Below the pieces are notes generated by a model. The model worked only from the letters and a program-made list of their open reading frames with translations, did no database searches and was not told the origin of the DNA. Positions 35,574 through 49,233 of a DNA stretch of 64,000 nt are shown here, piece by piece. Numbering within the stretch: position 1 is the first letter of the stretch; each line of letters begins with the position of its first letter. Source of the DNA: Argentina anserina (Eukaryota > Streptophyta > Magnoliopsida > Rosales > Rosaceae); the NCBI RefSeq assembly GCF_933775445.1, contig NC_065878.1:18488395-18552394 (forward strand), read 5' to 3'. Position numbers and translations under genes: made by a program.

Positions 35574-36717
35574 AGAGACAAGAGACATAATAGTGGTCCA
35601 AGCTTGACGAATAATTGACAAATTCTTTTAACTTAATTTCCCTTTGTGTTCAATTTATGATAATGTTCATGTTTCTCTTACGTCACAATAAATTTTAAAA
35701 GGTTTTCAACTCGGTAGCTCCTAATACTTTTTATGAAGTTATAATTTCTCTTATGATGCATAAGAAGATCAGAACACTAATTTTTGGCGGGCCATTGATA
35801 CTTAACGAATTAAACTACAAGTTTATATACAAGAGATGCTGGTGATCCAATCTAATAATTATAGTGTAAGGTAAAACAATTGTAGTAATCTAACTATGTA
35901 GCTCACTCTATTTGACCAAATTTGCGTCCACATGATGGGATACTACTCTTAATCTTAGTCTTCTGATGAAATTACCTCGATTAATGTTTGATGTAACGTA
36001 TCTATGGCACCCGTTGAATAAAATGCTCATGCCTTGAGTATTTGAGTTGTCGTAATGTTTACATATACATGATACTTTGATAATTTCAGTCTCAACGGGC
36101 AATGTAGCAACGATCACCTACTCCATCAAACTACCAAACGGAAAAATTCCACCGGAGAACACCCTATCAGATCGCCGGACTTCCTTCGTTTCCACCCTCA
36201 ACAACCACGCAAGAAAGACAGATTCCCATTTCAACCAACACAAATTAAAAAATCTCTACACACCACACAAGAACAAAACAAGATTCCACGTACAAGATAG
36301 AAGCTAAGTACCAATGTACCATTTTTTCCATCAAACATTAGATTAACTCCGACATTTGTCCCATGTCTTGGCGGTTCGTACAAGACCATTCCAACCGTAA
36401 CGTAGAAACCATCAGCTTTGCCTTGTTCGCCATAAAAACAGCATCAAGTGAAAAACATCAGATTTCCAAATCCGGCTACAAATTTACTCCCGGGGATTTC
36501 TCTCCATTTCTCACTACCCCATGCATTTTCATCAGTAACCAAACACAACCCTTCCTTTTCCATTATTAAACATGCATCACGATCACTTACCACACCACTG
36601 TGTTTGTCTCTAGCCATCATCATCTTCTATTTATCTTCATCATCCTTTTCAAATGTTCCACCTACTCTAACCCGTCTTCTTAATCCAAACCTCACTATCC
36701 AGAAACACCAAACGACC
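35574..36717. other. Spacer and HEXO upstream region
   Basis: AT-rich spacer; the last ~250 bases should hold the HEXO promoter and leader. No other gene recognised. Confidence 0.4.
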
Positions 36718-39700
36718 ATGAAGACCCTTTTCTTGTTCCTGTTCGTTCTCTCCAACACGCTCTGTTTTTCTCAGGCCAAAGTCAAAGGTCCCATCACGTA
36801 TTTATGGCCGTTGCCGGCCGAGTTCACCTCCGGCAACGAGACGCTCTCCGTTGACCCGGCGCTGTCGCTCGTCGTCGGCGGGAATGGGGGGAACTCCGGC
36901 ATTCTGAGGGCAGCGTTTGATCGGTACAGGGCGATTATATTTAAGAACAGTAATGGGGTAACTGGGATTGAGAAGATGAAGGCCAGGAAGGGAAGCTATG
37001 ATATTAGTAAAGTCAGAGTTGTTGTGCAGTCGGAGAGCGAAGAGGTGAGTTTGGTTTTTCAGTGTCAATTAAGATTGATTTGTGCAGATGATTTGGAATT
37101 TTGATATTGATATTGATATTGGTTTTTGGTTTCTTTTCCAGCTTAATCTCGGTGTTGATGAGAGCTATACTCTGTTTGTGTTGAGGAAAGATGGGAAAGC
37201 TATTGTTGGGGAGGCCACTATTGAGGTCAGTCAAAGTGGTAATTTCTTGTCTATTTGAAGATTGAAGGGATAGATTTGGTTTGTTGTATTAAAGATTTGA
37301 GATTTCTGTAGAATGAACCAACAATGTACATCAAGCTAGCAACTTTTCTTTCATTTTTGATGAAAAATATTGTCTGGGAGTGTTTTAGTTTTGAGTTCTT
37401 TGGTGTTTGTTGAAAATTTTAGAGGCAGATGCGAAGATCAAAGGGTTAACTTTGTAGTCGTAAAGGCTTAAGCTGTAAGTAATTTGAAGTTTTGAACCAA
37501 CAATGTGAATCAAGTTCGCAACTTTATGTCTGTTTAATTGAAATAATATATAAGAGCAAAGGGCTCCATTGTATCCTGCATTTCTGAATTACTACCTGTG
37601 GTTCTGCCTAGTACAGTTTAATTTTATATCATGTTTAGTTAATCTGGACTTGCATCTAGACTAGTTTCATAACAGTGTGTTACAATTATGCCGTGATGTT
37701 GATTTGTGTCTGCTTTTGGGTTTCAGGCAAACACAGTGTATGGTGCACTGCGGGGGTTAGAGGTATGTCTGACTATTACATTGCATTGCATGATAGGCTT
37801 GTGGATTTGTGCTACCATACCTCTCATTTACATTGTTATGCATTGTGAATCCACGTTGATTCTTCGCTTCTACCATGTGCTAGACGTTCAGCCAATTGTG
37901 TACTTATGACTATGAAACTAAATCCATGCAAGTACATAAGGCACCCTGGAACATACGAGACAAACCAAGGTTTGCATATCGAGGACTCATGCTTGGTAAG
38001 CTACAAAGTTCTATATGAAATAATTGAATTTTCTGTGAAGTTCATTTATCTTAGTGGCCATCTAATTGGGGGACTTCTGCAGATACATCAAGGCACTACT
38101 TACCAATTGACGTAATTAAGCAAGTAATTGAATCGATGGCATACGCAAAATTTGTAAGACTTTCACCCAGCTTGGTTTCTATACCATGATTTGGATGTGT
38201 CTCTTTCCTTTTATTACTGTTTTTTGTGTTTCTCCTCTTATTTATGTAATACTGATATGTGATTCAATTAAGTAGAATGTTCTTCATTGGCACATCATTG
38301 ATAAAGAGTCATTTCCTCTAGAAGTACCTTCATTTCCAAAACTGTGGAAAGGTGCATATTCACAGTGGGAGAGATACACCATTGAAGATGCATATGAGGT
38401 TGTCAAGTAAGATTTCTGTTTATTGTTCAACCCTCCTTAGCTTAAGAACTTTAGTTGCCCAGAACTTGTTTGGGTACTTTCTAATAACTGATTTGAAGAG
38501 CTGAAGATTAATTTAAATTATTTATATTTATCTTTCAAATAGTACAATGTAATGCGATACTTAGATGCATAATCGTACAGTGAATAATGAATCTGAACTT
38601 ATGTAAAAGTGAAAAGGATACTGATAACAGTTCTCATCTTAGTAGATTGGCAACCACTATAAATTACTGCTTATAAGGGGAAAAAGATGGTAAAGTAATT
38701 TTAACTACTTGATTTTTGTCACAGCCTTCTAGAATAATGGTGATCTAGATTCAAAATATCTGAACATCTTTGTATCTGATGTGAACTTTATGCTCCCTTA
38801 CTCTTACATACACTAATACTGTGTCTCTGTCCACATATCGGCGTGTTAACATGAAGCTTTGCAAAAACTAGAGGTGTGTGTAATCTTGACTCCTTTTTTG
38901 GGCCAGAAAATAACTTCTACCCTTTACTTTTTCATTGGTTTCTCTTTTGTCACCTTCACAAGATTGTGTATATATTGCTTGATCCATTCACATATTTTTT
39001 TTGTAACAGGCATCAATGTTATGGCAGAAGTTGATGTCCCTGGTCATGCACAATCTTGGTAAGGCCTCCTTAATATCAGTTGTTGTTGTAAGAAAATGAA
39101 TTGGACATTTATTGTTGCTCAGAAAGTTTTACTATGAATAAAAAGTCCCAACTTTCAACATTTTGTCTATAATAGGCTACTAGCTAATTTCTCTGAGGCA
39201 GGATTGATATTTGAACTGATAAAGCTTTACTGCTCTCTGGTTTCTTAGTATTTGACTGTACATCTTATTTCTTTAATATTCAAAGTACTGCCTTTGTTCT
39301 CGCATACTATATTGTAATCTTGGTTAACTTTCCACTTCCAAAACTTACAGTGGTTTTATATAAGAGGAAATAGAAAATAAAGTAAGAGACAGTCAGTGTG
39401 CACTGTGTGCTTACGAAGACCACTATCTAATTATTTTTATATATGTGAAAAAAAAATTCTTTTCTCAATTCACCACCAGCTCAAAGTGAACGATATTGTT
39501 TGTCATTTTATTATATTTTCTATTCTCTTTCAGCATTTTGTTTCTGTGCATCATGCACTTGCAGGAATCTTAAAAATTAGAACAACAAAAAGTACCAGAA
39601 TTTACCTGATTTTTCATATCATTGTAGCGAATGATTGGTTATTTGGTTTGGATCAATTTATGAAAGCTGCTGAGTCATGAAATGCAAACCTGTTTTTAAT

Positions 39701-41933
39701 CCTCACAGGGGCACTGGATATCCTGATCTCTGGCCTTCCCCTTCCTGTACACAGCCTCTTGATGTCTCAAAGAAATTTACTTTTGATGTACTTTCTGGCA
39801 TTCTGACAGGTAAAGCTTGTGGAAACATTTTGTTTTTCTTGGACAAAGATGTTTTTAAGTTGCTTTATTTATTTATTGTGTGCTTATAGTAGATTAGTTG
39901 TCATGTAGGATGTCAAGAACTTCCTCTCTTTCTCACTTTAGACCAAAAAAGAAGAAGATATGTATTCAGCATTTGCACATGATTATGGTTAGGGACTTTA
40001 TCAGGAGCATATTGACTAAATCCCATGGATTGATGCATATATGGTGGAGTAGGATTGTCTGCAAATCATGAATGTCATATCTGCCTAAGATTATTTTAGA
40101 CCTCTGTTATTAGTTTCTGGAGAATTTAATCAGTTGTGGCATTTTTACTCTTATTATGCAGATTTGAGAAAGATTTTCCCCTTCGAGCTATTCCACTTGG
40201 GTGGTGATGAAGTTAATACATGTCAGTTTGAATTTTAGTTATTATTTCAAGCTATAATTTTGCAGTTATTTAATTGACAACAATATCTTATGCTGGTCCA
40301 ATATTTTACAGCTTGCTGGGAAACTACTACACATGTAAATAAATGGTATTCACTTAAGTTGGTTATATTTTTCATCTTTCAAATGCTATGTTATCAATTA
40401 CAATGTCAATCAATCTTGCAAAAGAAACACGAAGCATCTAAGTTATGCCAGCCTGTAAATGTAGTATTTTAGTATTTGACACATCTTAAACTCTTGACCT
40501 GATGCCCATCTTCTGGATAACTTTCCCAAAGCAAATGAAACATGGGCTTTTTTTATTCATCATATTTATGTGACTAATTTTACGTGATAATCAGGTCTAA
40601 GATTTCAAGGATTGAGGTAGGAACTAAGCTATGATTGGATCACTCCACTCGATTTATGTAGTTGTATTATATTTCTTAATGGGAAATTTAGTGAAAGCAG
40701 TATGACCAGACCACTGAAGTCAGATATCATACCATTTAGGACTTCCGTTTCAAACTTGTAATAAGTCTGAAGGCCTGAGCCGGTGGAAGAAATATTTTGT
40801 TGGGGTGTTTCATGTATCATAAATATATCGTGCAGGAAAGGATGATTTATGTTTGATGTGCGTTTTTCTTAAACCCCTTTATGTAGGCTTGATCAACAGA
40901 ACATGACTGCCAAAGATGCCTACCAATATTTTGTTCTCAAAGCACAAGAAATAGCAATTTCCAAAAACTGGACACCCGTCAACTGGTATGTCTAAGATTA
41001 TTTCAAGAAGTTTGTTGTCATCATTGGCCTTTTCCCTTTGCATTGATCTGCATGGCAAGTTTGCAGATTTCAGTTTCTTCGTTTCCTCTACGATCTTGAC
41101 AGGGTTAAAGTTATGAAACAGCAGTTTCTTGCAGTTTCTAAATATAGGGATTAACTGGTCAAAGTTTTGTTTCTGTTGCCGATTGTTTCTCAATACTGTA
41201 AAAGTTCATGTGACAGACTTAAGTTTCTTACCTCAGGGAAGAAACCTTCAACACCTTCCCAACAAAGCTTAATCCAAAGACTGTAGTGCATAACTGGTGA
41301 GTTTCTTCTTCTCTGTAGACTTTTAATTGTATCAAGTGAAGATAGAGTTTTTTTTAAGCACCGTCTCATCTTCCGGATTTTGCATAGGTTGGGGGGAGGC
41401 GTTTGTCCAAAGGCTGTTGAGAAAGGTTTCAGGTGCATTTTCAGCAATCAAGGTGTTTGGTATCTCGACCATCTAGATGTGCCTTGGGATGAAACATATA
41501 ATGCTGATCCACTTGAAGGTATACATGAATCTTCCAAGCAAAAGCTTGTCCTTGGAGGAGAAGTATGCATGTGGGGTGAGACTGCTGATCCATCCAATGT
41601 TCAACAAACAATATGGCCTCGAGCTGCAGCAGCTGCAGGTATAATGTTTAAGTTTTAGAATGTGACCTCAAATGAGATTGGGGATACAAATTAATTATAA
41701 CTATTATTTCTTGCTGCTGTTAAGCTTGAGTCTGAATGTCACTTGTTTTATTAATAGAGCGCCTGTGGAGCACGAAGCGGTCAACTACTGGAAAAAGTAG
41801 TAATGGAACTGCGCTACCTAGGCTACATTATTTCAGATGCCTCTTGAATAGGCGTGGAGTTCAAGCCGCTCCAGTTGAAAACTTCTACGCTCGAAGTGCT
41901 CCAACTGGTGCTGGCTCATGTTATGTTCAGTAA
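36718..41933 (+). CDS. HEXO1: Beta-N-acetylhexosaminidase, GH20 (HEXO1-like)
   Basis: Removes terminal GlcNAc or GalNAc from glycoproteins; Arabidopsis HEXO1 is vacuolar and trims N-glycans to paucimannosidic forms. Fifteen exons: 36718-37044, 37142-37225, 37727-37762, 37884-37995, 38083-38153, 38276-38406, 38857-38873, 39010-39058, 39709-39809, 40162-40221, 40312-40345, 40887-40985, 41237-41296, 41388-41638, 41758-41933; total 1608 bases (535 aa), phases consistent. A signal peptide MKTLFLFLFVLSNTLC opens the protein. The catalytic pair is Asp325-Glu326 in FHLGGDEVN. Other family blocks: DTSRHYLPIDVIKQ, INVMAEVDVPGHAQSW, and GGEVCMWGE. HEXO1-type wording (RCIFSNQGVWYLDHLDVPW) favours HEXO1 over HEXO3. 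The ATG chosen gives the signal peptide; the frame is open further upstream but without a credible start. Confidence 0.94.
38857..38873 (+). other. 17-bp microexon of HEXO
   Basis: Flanked by ATGAAG and GTGTGTG. It supplies the residues FAKTR between exon 6 (phase 2) and exon 8 (phase 1). Without it the frame breaks and the conserved FAK-x-RG box is missing. Confidence 0.8.
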
Positions 41934-43800
41934 TTCTTCCATTTTGTCATAAGTTCATATAATGTAATTTCGTATTCAGAAATGCAACATTCATCTGTCT
42001 TGATTAAATATATGTGCCTTTTCATGATAGCTGTTATTAGCTTCCAATAAATACAAGCATTCCAGGAATTCAGCATTTATCTTGTTCTAGGCAAAAGGGA
42101 GATGGCATGATGTCAATTTCTGCTCAGTAAATTTGACCAATATATTCTAACCAAAAAAAATAAAAATAAATTTTTGTGACCAATATATGAAATAAAAAAT
42201 CCCCTCACATGCTGGTAGATCTTTGACGCTATCTTGTTCAATCAAAATGTATGTTTTTTCATCTGTCATCATATATTTGGATTGAAAATTCCACATGGAA
42301 CCCATCTAACGGAATATGATCATGTTGGATTGTAGTTCTAGTGGTAAAGATTCAGTTTTCATGAGTTTCAGGTTAATATCTGGTCTCCAAAGTCCAAACC
42401 GTAAACTTCAATTTCTTATATGACAAGTTTCTTCTCTTTCATTGAATCAGTCCACGATTAGAACTTCTTAGCGGAGCACACATGCATCAAAATTGCGATG
42501 GACTCAAGAGACTATCCTTAAAGAAATCTGATCAAATGCATTTCCAGCAGTTCATGACGTCATGTACATTCATTCATACGGGACAATTGTTTGAGCAAGC
42601 TTATAATATACAAGTCTCTATGCTTAACTTGTCATGTAATCAAGAAAAGATCGATGAAAGATGCTACCATAGAGACTAAAACCCTCCATTTTCTTTGAAT
42701 TTCCACAAAGACAGTGACTTTTAGTTCACATATTCATGACTAAAAATTGACAATTTGTTAGGCAAGAATGCCAAAGTCCACGGCCAATCCAAGGTACACT
42801 TGCTTGGGGGCAACAACTTGTGCTCTCTTGAGTTCAAAAACTTGTTTGTCTAGTTCCTCCAAATTTTCAAAAGCTGGAGACTTTGGCTTGACAGTGTCGC
42901 TTTCTTCTTAAATTGTGAACCAAACAAACAATCATCATTTCTCCCTAATTTAAGCCTATTAAGATAGCATTTATTAATTTTGTTAATGGTCATTTTCAAT
43001 ACATAACGTACATGTCTGTCTAGCAATCTCGTTCACACGGTCAATACATGATCATATAATTCATGATCAACTATTATTGGATGTAAATCCAAAAGTTGAA
43101 AACAAAATAACTCAATTTTAAAAATATTATTCTCACACTTAAATTTACATCTAATGGTGGTTGAACATGAATCATAGTCAGCTACTGACCGTATAAACGA
43201 AACTGGTCTTTCTAGACCACATTTGTGGTTTATCAACAACTTTATCATTCTATAACAATATTTTCAATTTTCAGCAGCAGTTTTTTTAACAATCACGAAC
43301 TTTCTCTTTCTACATCCAAATTAATTATATTACCTACCAAAGTTGTTTTCTGAAAATTCAGTCAAAATTCATGCTCAGTCTCTAACTATGAAACTGAACT
43401 CCTATACCAGTCAAAATTTCAAATCTACTAATTTTGGGTCTTGACTATTGACTGAAACTAGCAATATTGTTTGGTCAAATTAACAACCGAATTTAGAATG
43501 TAAATCTTCACCATCCAAATACAACCAAAACAAAAGAAAAATAAAAATAAAACCAAAACAAATCAAAAAGGAAGACCAGAAAATCACTGATCACTCTTGA
43601 TTCCAAATTTTATTTCCTTTGATAAAACGGTCAAAGAGAAAAAAAACACATATCTTACCAAAAATAATTTAAATCGGTTTAAGTAAAAAATTAGGTTAAA
43701 AGCAAGAAAAATGATCCGAGTCCGGGTTTCCGGATCCAGGTCTGGGTTGACCCGAGGGATCCATTACACTCTCTGAAACAGTCAAATAAAAAAAAGGAAG
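41934..43800. other. Spacer HEXO / MKP1
   Basis: HEXO 3' UTR side, then AT-rich spacer with no gene. I see no inverted-repeat element with clear target duplications here. Confidence 0.4.
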
Positions 43801-44428
43801 CAATTGAAAGCCAGTGGCTTACTCTCTTCTTCTTGTTCCTCTTCCTCCTTCCCTCCTCTGCTTCGCTTCGTCTTCTTCCTCTCTCTCTCTCTCTCTCTCT
43901 CTAAAACCCCCCAAATACTTCTCATTCCCAGCTCTGCTTCCGCGTTTGGCACACTTAAGGGTTTCTGCTGTACCAATCTGTAAGTCACAAATCTAATCTC
44001 TCTTTCTATTTCTGAGTTTCGCATCACGCTACAGAACCCCAGGACTGAAATTGCATCGTTTATTATTCAATTTGTGATTAAAGATCGAAACTTTATGCTA
44101 GAGCTGTAGATGGGTAGCTTTCATTTTTTTTTTTATCATTGGGGAATAATTTGAGTGCTTTGTTGATTTGGTCTTACTGTAAATTTAAGAGCTTTATGTT
44201 GCTTTAAAGTTTGGATTTTTATTTCAGTTTGTGTTTTTTGGTGTCAGTGTGATGTAGCTGATGCTTGATCTGATAAGGGTGTTTAGAATTTCTCACATTC
44301 TTGGTGATTGAAAGTTTAACTGTGTTGGCTTTGATTGGAGCATAGAATAGTGAGAAATGGAAATGAAGTAGGGGGGATTTTAGTTTTGAAAGGTAGCTGG
44401 GTGTTTGCAGTGAGAATTTCAGCTGGGA
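43801..44428 (+). promoter_or_regulatory. MKP1 leader with CT tract and likely 5' UTR intron
   Basis: A pyrimidine-rich leader with a CT microsatellite (about 43878-43902) is followed by a donor GTAAGTC at 43980 and acceptors TTTGCAG (44410) or TTTCAG (44422), just before the ATG. This suggests one intron in the 5' UTR. Confidence 0.5.
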
Positions 44429-47400
44429 ATGGTGGATAGTGAGGATGTTGCGGCTACTTCTCGGGCTCCTGTCCCGCTTTCCAGCTCCCGGAAAATGTTC
44501 TGGCGATCGGCTTCGTGGTCTGCTTCCAGGACCGCTGCGCACAACCCTGAGGGTGAGGAGAAGGACCTGTTGGATCCAAATGCGGCTGCAGGGAACAGTA
44601 ACGGGCAGAGTCACCGAAGGTTTCCTGTTCCACTGACGCCGCGATCTCAGCAGAGTAGCAAGGCGAGGTCTGGTTTGCCACCGTTGCAGTTGCCTATTGC
44701 TAGGCGGAGTTTGGATGAGTGGCCCAAGGCAGGCTCGGATGATATTGGTGAGTGGCCGCAGCCTCCTACTCCGAGTGGGAGAGGAGGTGGGGAGAGGTTG
44801 AAACTTGATTTGTCAACCATTCAGAACAACCCGGCTAAGAATGGTGGGCTTGTGAGGAGAGATAAGATTGCTTTCTTTGATAAGGAGTGTTCGAAAGTGG
44901 CTCAACACATTTATCTTGGTGGGGATGCTGTTGCGAAGGACAGAGACATTCTTAAGCAGAATGGGATAACCCATGTTCTGAACTGCGTGGGTTTTGTTTG
45001 TCCCGAGTATTTCAAGGCTGATTTTGTGTATAGAACTTTATGGCTGCAGGATAGTCCTACGGAGGATATTACTAGTATTCTATATGATGTTTTTGATTAC
45101 TTTGAAGATGTTAGAGAACAAGGTGGAAGGGTTTTTGTTCATTGTTGTCAAGGGGTGTCTCGGTCCACATCGTTGGTGATTGCTTATCTTATGTGGAGGG
45201 AAGGACAAAGTTTTGATGATGCATTTCAGTATGTGAAAGCTGCTAGAGGTATTGCCGATCCAAATATGGGCTTTGCTTGTCAGTTATTACAGTGTCAGAA
45301 AAGAGTTAATGCTTTCCCGCTTAGCCCAAGTTCACTATTGAGGATATACAGAATCGCTCCACATTCACCATATGATCCATTGCATCTCGTGCCCAAAATG
45401 CTGAATAGTCCCTCACCTTCTGCTCTGGATTCTAGAGGTGCTTTTATTGTTCATATACCATCTGCAATCTATCTTTGGATTGGTAGGAATTGTGAGCTTA
45501 TCATGGAAAGGGATGCAAGAGGGGCTGTTTGTCAGATTGTTCGGTATGAGAGAGTGCAAGGCCCAATAACAGTAATCAAGGAAGGGGAAGAGCCTGCTTA
45601 CTTTTGGGATGCTTTCTCAAGCCTTTTACCCTTGATGGAGAAATCTGTCAATGGTGTAGAGGTTGGGGAGTCAAAAGATAAGATTCGCCCGGGTGAAAGG
45701 AAGTCAGACTCATATAATATTGATTTCGAAATTTTCCAGAAAGCTATTATGGGAGGTTTTGTACCTCCATTTGCATCCTCAGAAAATGAACATGAAACTC
45801 ATCTTCCTGCTAGAGAGAGCAGCTGGAGTGCACTCAGGCGTAAGTTTGCCTCAGGAAACATGAAGGAGTTTGTCTCAGCACCCCGGTTATCTCTCACCAG
45901 GGTCTATTCAGATTCCATGATGTTTCTTCAGTCCGCTAAAAGTTCTATATCACCTTCATCAGCACACTCTTCATCCTCATCATCATCTTCTTTCTCACCA
46001 CCATATCTGTCACCAGATTCCATCTCTTCTGATTCAAGCACTAGTTCAAAGTACTTTTCCGAATCCTCTCTGGATTCTCCATGTGCGGGATCCCGTTCCC
46101 TTCCGGTCTCATCAACATTGACAAATTGCTCTGACTTGTCTCTCCACTCCTGTAGATCTTCTAATCGACCCATGTCTAACAGTCCAGAAAAAGTTGTTTC
46201 CAATTTAAGTTCACAGGCAAGTTCTCGGTCAACCCCAATACCTTCTAAAAAGTTGTCATCCTCACTCGCCGAGCGTAGAGGCAGCTTGTCAAAATCTCTC
46301 AAGTTACCTATGATGAGTTTGAATACTTCCTCAAAATCTATTCCTAGTGAAGAAGATGGTGTTGGAATAACAGATAGTGCTAGTTCTGTACATGGCAAGA
46401 ACAATGTTGGCAATGTCTTAGAGTCGATGGTTGGTGTTGAAAGTGGCTGGGATGGTTCAACACCACAATGCAACATAGTGCTGGGTAAGGCAGATAGTAT
46501 CGACTCATGCCAAAGGGAAGATTCTCTTATCAAACACAGTCCTGAACCTTGGAGAAATTCCCTTCCTGGAGAAGCTGCAGAATCCTCTGCCTCAAATAAG
46601 ATGGGGGCAAGTTGTACTGTGCGATCTAATTCAATGCAACCTTTTGTATGCTGCTGGCCCAGTTTAGAGAAGATGGCAACATTTGGTGTGAGTGAACTAG
46701 ATTCTAAAGCTGTGTTTGCTATTTTCTCACCAAATAGAGACTCAAGTAAAAGTGAAGGCATGATTTTGTATCTATGGGTAGGAAGGTTCTTTGACAATGG
46801 TAATAATCAGATTCAATTAGAAAGTGACAAAACCAGAAGTGATAAAGAAGACATTGACTGGCACCAAGTTGGTTCTGATGTTCTCATCCAGACAGGTCTG
46901 CCAAAGGACACAATCATTAAGGTATGGACTCCACAATTGAATTTTTACTTATACCATTTGATCGGTGTTATAATCATTTTTTAAGCTTGCACCCCTGCAC
47001 CATCGAGTTCAGTTGATCTGGGTTTCACTATGAAGGCTTTGTCAACTGGCTAGAGGTTTACGAAGGCTTTCAGCTTTTGATTGTTAAGTTACTAAAGACA
47101 TATTAAGATTCTCATTGCCTATTGGGGCTATCATTTGGCTTTAGTAATTGTTCTATTGTTGAAGTTTATAGGCCTCCACATAATCATTTTGTTACAAAAC
47201 TCGGCTCGGTTTAGCTCAAAAGTATTTATGACATGGAGTAACTGAATCTGAGCATGAAACTTCATTGCACTGGAAAATCTGGTTCCGTTCTTTTATCTTG
47301 AAAACTAAGTTAAGCATATGGCTCCCTTGCATTTTTGAACATTTTCCCCTTGATTCTGTCCCTTTTTTCATGCTAATGTGTTTTTTTGTCTGGATTTGAT

Positions 47401-47624
47401 GGTACAAGTCCTTTCTCGTTTAATATGATTATTCTTTTGCATATGAATTTTTTTGTATTTCATGCATTGTGAAATTTGCTAGGATCAGAATGCTTATGCT
47501 TTAAGTTTTGCTTGTGCAATCTTGCATGGTTTCTAATCATATATACTTGATATTGTATCTGAAACAGATTGTTAAAGAAAATGAAGAACCGGTGGAATTT
47601 TTTGCGTTATTGAGTCCGTTGTAG
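44429..47624 (+). CDS. MKP1: MAP kinase phosphatase 1
   Basis: Dual-specificity phosphatase that inactivates stress MAP kinases (MPK6 and MPK3 in Arabidopsis) and so restrains defence and UV-B responses. Coding exons 44429-46921 and 47568-47624 give 849 aa. DSP domain at about residues 145-295 with the active site VHCCQGVSRS (HCX5R) near residue 238. Gelsolin-like segments follow (AFIVHIPSAIYLWIGRN near 335; EGMILYLWVGRFF near 780). A long Ser-rich low-complexity stretch lies around 505-560. The last exon adds IVKENEEPVEFFALLSPL. The intron donor follows DTIIK; read through, the frame would end at 46984. Somewhat longer than Arabidopsis MKP1 (784 aa), mostly in the Ser-rich middle. Confidence 0.95.
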
Positions 47625-48118
47625 CGCCAATGCAAAAATCATAATTTTCTTGTACATTCAATCATATGAGGATCAAATCCTGACTGCCTCTTCTGGCCAA
47701 GCAATTTACATTGAACTTTCCATACTAGTGATACTACAATGTCTACTTCTCTCCCACGTTATCATTATCTCAAAGTCGGTTGCAACCAGTTTCTCTTGTG
47801 ATAATTTGATTCTGTTGAGCAAGGAAAATTGCTATGTTCTTATTGGCGTTTAGGTAATGTGACTAAACTGAATTGTCCCGATCATATTATTTTATAATGT
47901 GGTAAATATGCACGCGGTGAAAAAATTTATTTAAATATAAGTAACTAATAAAAAAAATGCAGCAATAATATTAGAGGGGTATGTACACTATGTATCGGGT
48001 ACATATAATAATTTTTCAGAGATCTTTTCGCTTTAACTACTCTTACGTGAAGCTTACTTCATCTCTAAACCCTGGTCGTGCTAGTCCTTTCCGGCCTCTT
48101 TCCGCTCCTTTAACAACA
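47625..48118. other. Spacer MKP1 / DUF674
   Basis: MKP1 3' UTR side and the upstream region of the truncated DUF674 gene. No other feature seen. Confidence 0.4.
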
Positions 48119-48516
48119 ATGGCACCCCAAAAGCTTACCTTGAAGCTCCTAATAGACAAAAAGGAGCAGAAAGTTCTATTTGCTGAAGCTGGCAAAGACT
48201 TCGTGGATTTCCTTTTCTCACTTCTCTATTTGCTTCTCGCAACTGTAACTAAGCTCCTTATCAAGGATGGGAAGATGGCTAAGGTTCGATCCCAGGATGG
48301 CGCCGGGCTACTTTCTCAGGATGTGATGGTTGGAAGTTTAACCCATGTCTATCAAAGCATCGAAAACCTAGGTCACAAGTACATGGAACCCAGTGTTAAC
48401 AAGGAAACCCTGCTGAGATATAATGAATCGGTTGATGGACTTGATAGCCTCCTTGAGTTGTTGACCGTCAACGGTAATGATCAACTCAAACCATCAAATG
48501 CTGTCAACCTGTTTAC
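48119..48516 (+). pseudogene. DUF674 gene, truncated by a copia element
   Basis: ATG at 48119 opens MAPQKLTLKLLIDKKEQKVL, then FAEAGKDFVDFLFSLL and VGSLTHVYQSIENLGHKYM, the N-terminal half of a DUF674 protein (plant family of unknown function). The open frame runs into the copia LTR at 48517, where it ends after a few LTR codons at 48529. The C-terminal half does not reappear after the element: the far side is pararetrovirus sequence. The piece is open to the break, so the truncation may be fairly recent. Confidence 0.85.
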
Positions 48517-48732
48517 TGTTAGGAAGTAAATCAGTAAATGTCATTTCCATTAAGTTGTATTATTATGTACATATCAATTTGCCTTATGTATTACTTAATT
48601 GTAGTATTCTGATCCTAAAATGTAGCATAATTGTAGGAGTAGGAATCCTTGATTGTAGGTGATCTTCTGTATATGTATGCATCCACAATTCAATGAAATG
48701 CATTCAGCCAAAACTTCTTTTCTTTTCTTTTA

Positions 48733-49233
48733 TGGTATCAGAGCGAGTTTCTCTCCAGTCGCGCCTCTAATATGTCGTTGGTCTGAGTTGGGTCATTTTG
48801 GCATGGGCCCGAGTTGGGTTCCATTATCATGTCATCGAAAGGTTTCCAATTGGATTGTCACCAAGTGTCGTTGGTTACTTGACACTAAGTGTCATGGGCC
48901 CGAGTTGGGTTCCATTATCATGTCATCGAAGAGTTTCCAATTGGATTGTTACCAACTGTCGTTGGTTACTTGACCTTAGTTTATTTCGTCCTAGTGTGTG
49001 TGATGTTAATCTGTCACGTGCAGATCTAAAAATTAGGTTGTACGTGAGGAGACGTGTTGGAGATGAGAGATTTCACATCTAAGAAGTGACAAATAAAATA
49101 GAGTTTATAAGTGAGTAGTAATACCTAATTGTACCAAGGCATTTTTTTATTAAAACCCAACACCTGTGAGGTGGTTAAGTTATGACAGTATCGGTACAGT
49201 TGGTCCACGGACCACGCTTATCGTTGTTTAACA
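48733..49233 (+). mobile_element. TRIM internal region plus 3' LTR inside the copia element
   Basis: 48733-49054 matches the internal region of the TRIM at 35157-35391 (shared CATGGGCCC, ATGTCATCGAA-like and CTAAAAATTAGGTTG stretches). 49055-49233 matches its LTR3 (starts TGTTGGAGATGAG, ends GTTTAACA). A primer-site-like sequence stands at both its start (TGGTATCAGAGC) and just after its end (TAGTATCAAAG). A partial direct duplication of about 93 bases lies at 48802-48974. Confidence 0.8.

Noticed and set aside
36448..36717. Longer HEXO start at 36448
   Set aside because: The extra residues would hide the clear signal peptide that starts at 36718.
45928..46797. 289-codon open frame on the - strand of MKP1
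   Set aside because: A shadow of the Ser-rich MKP1 coding region (antisense of repeated TCA/TCT codons); no family features.
48781..49082. Two ~100-codon frames in the TRIM-derived part of the copia element
   Set aside because: They arise from a duplicated non-coding TRIM segment and lack any protein signature.
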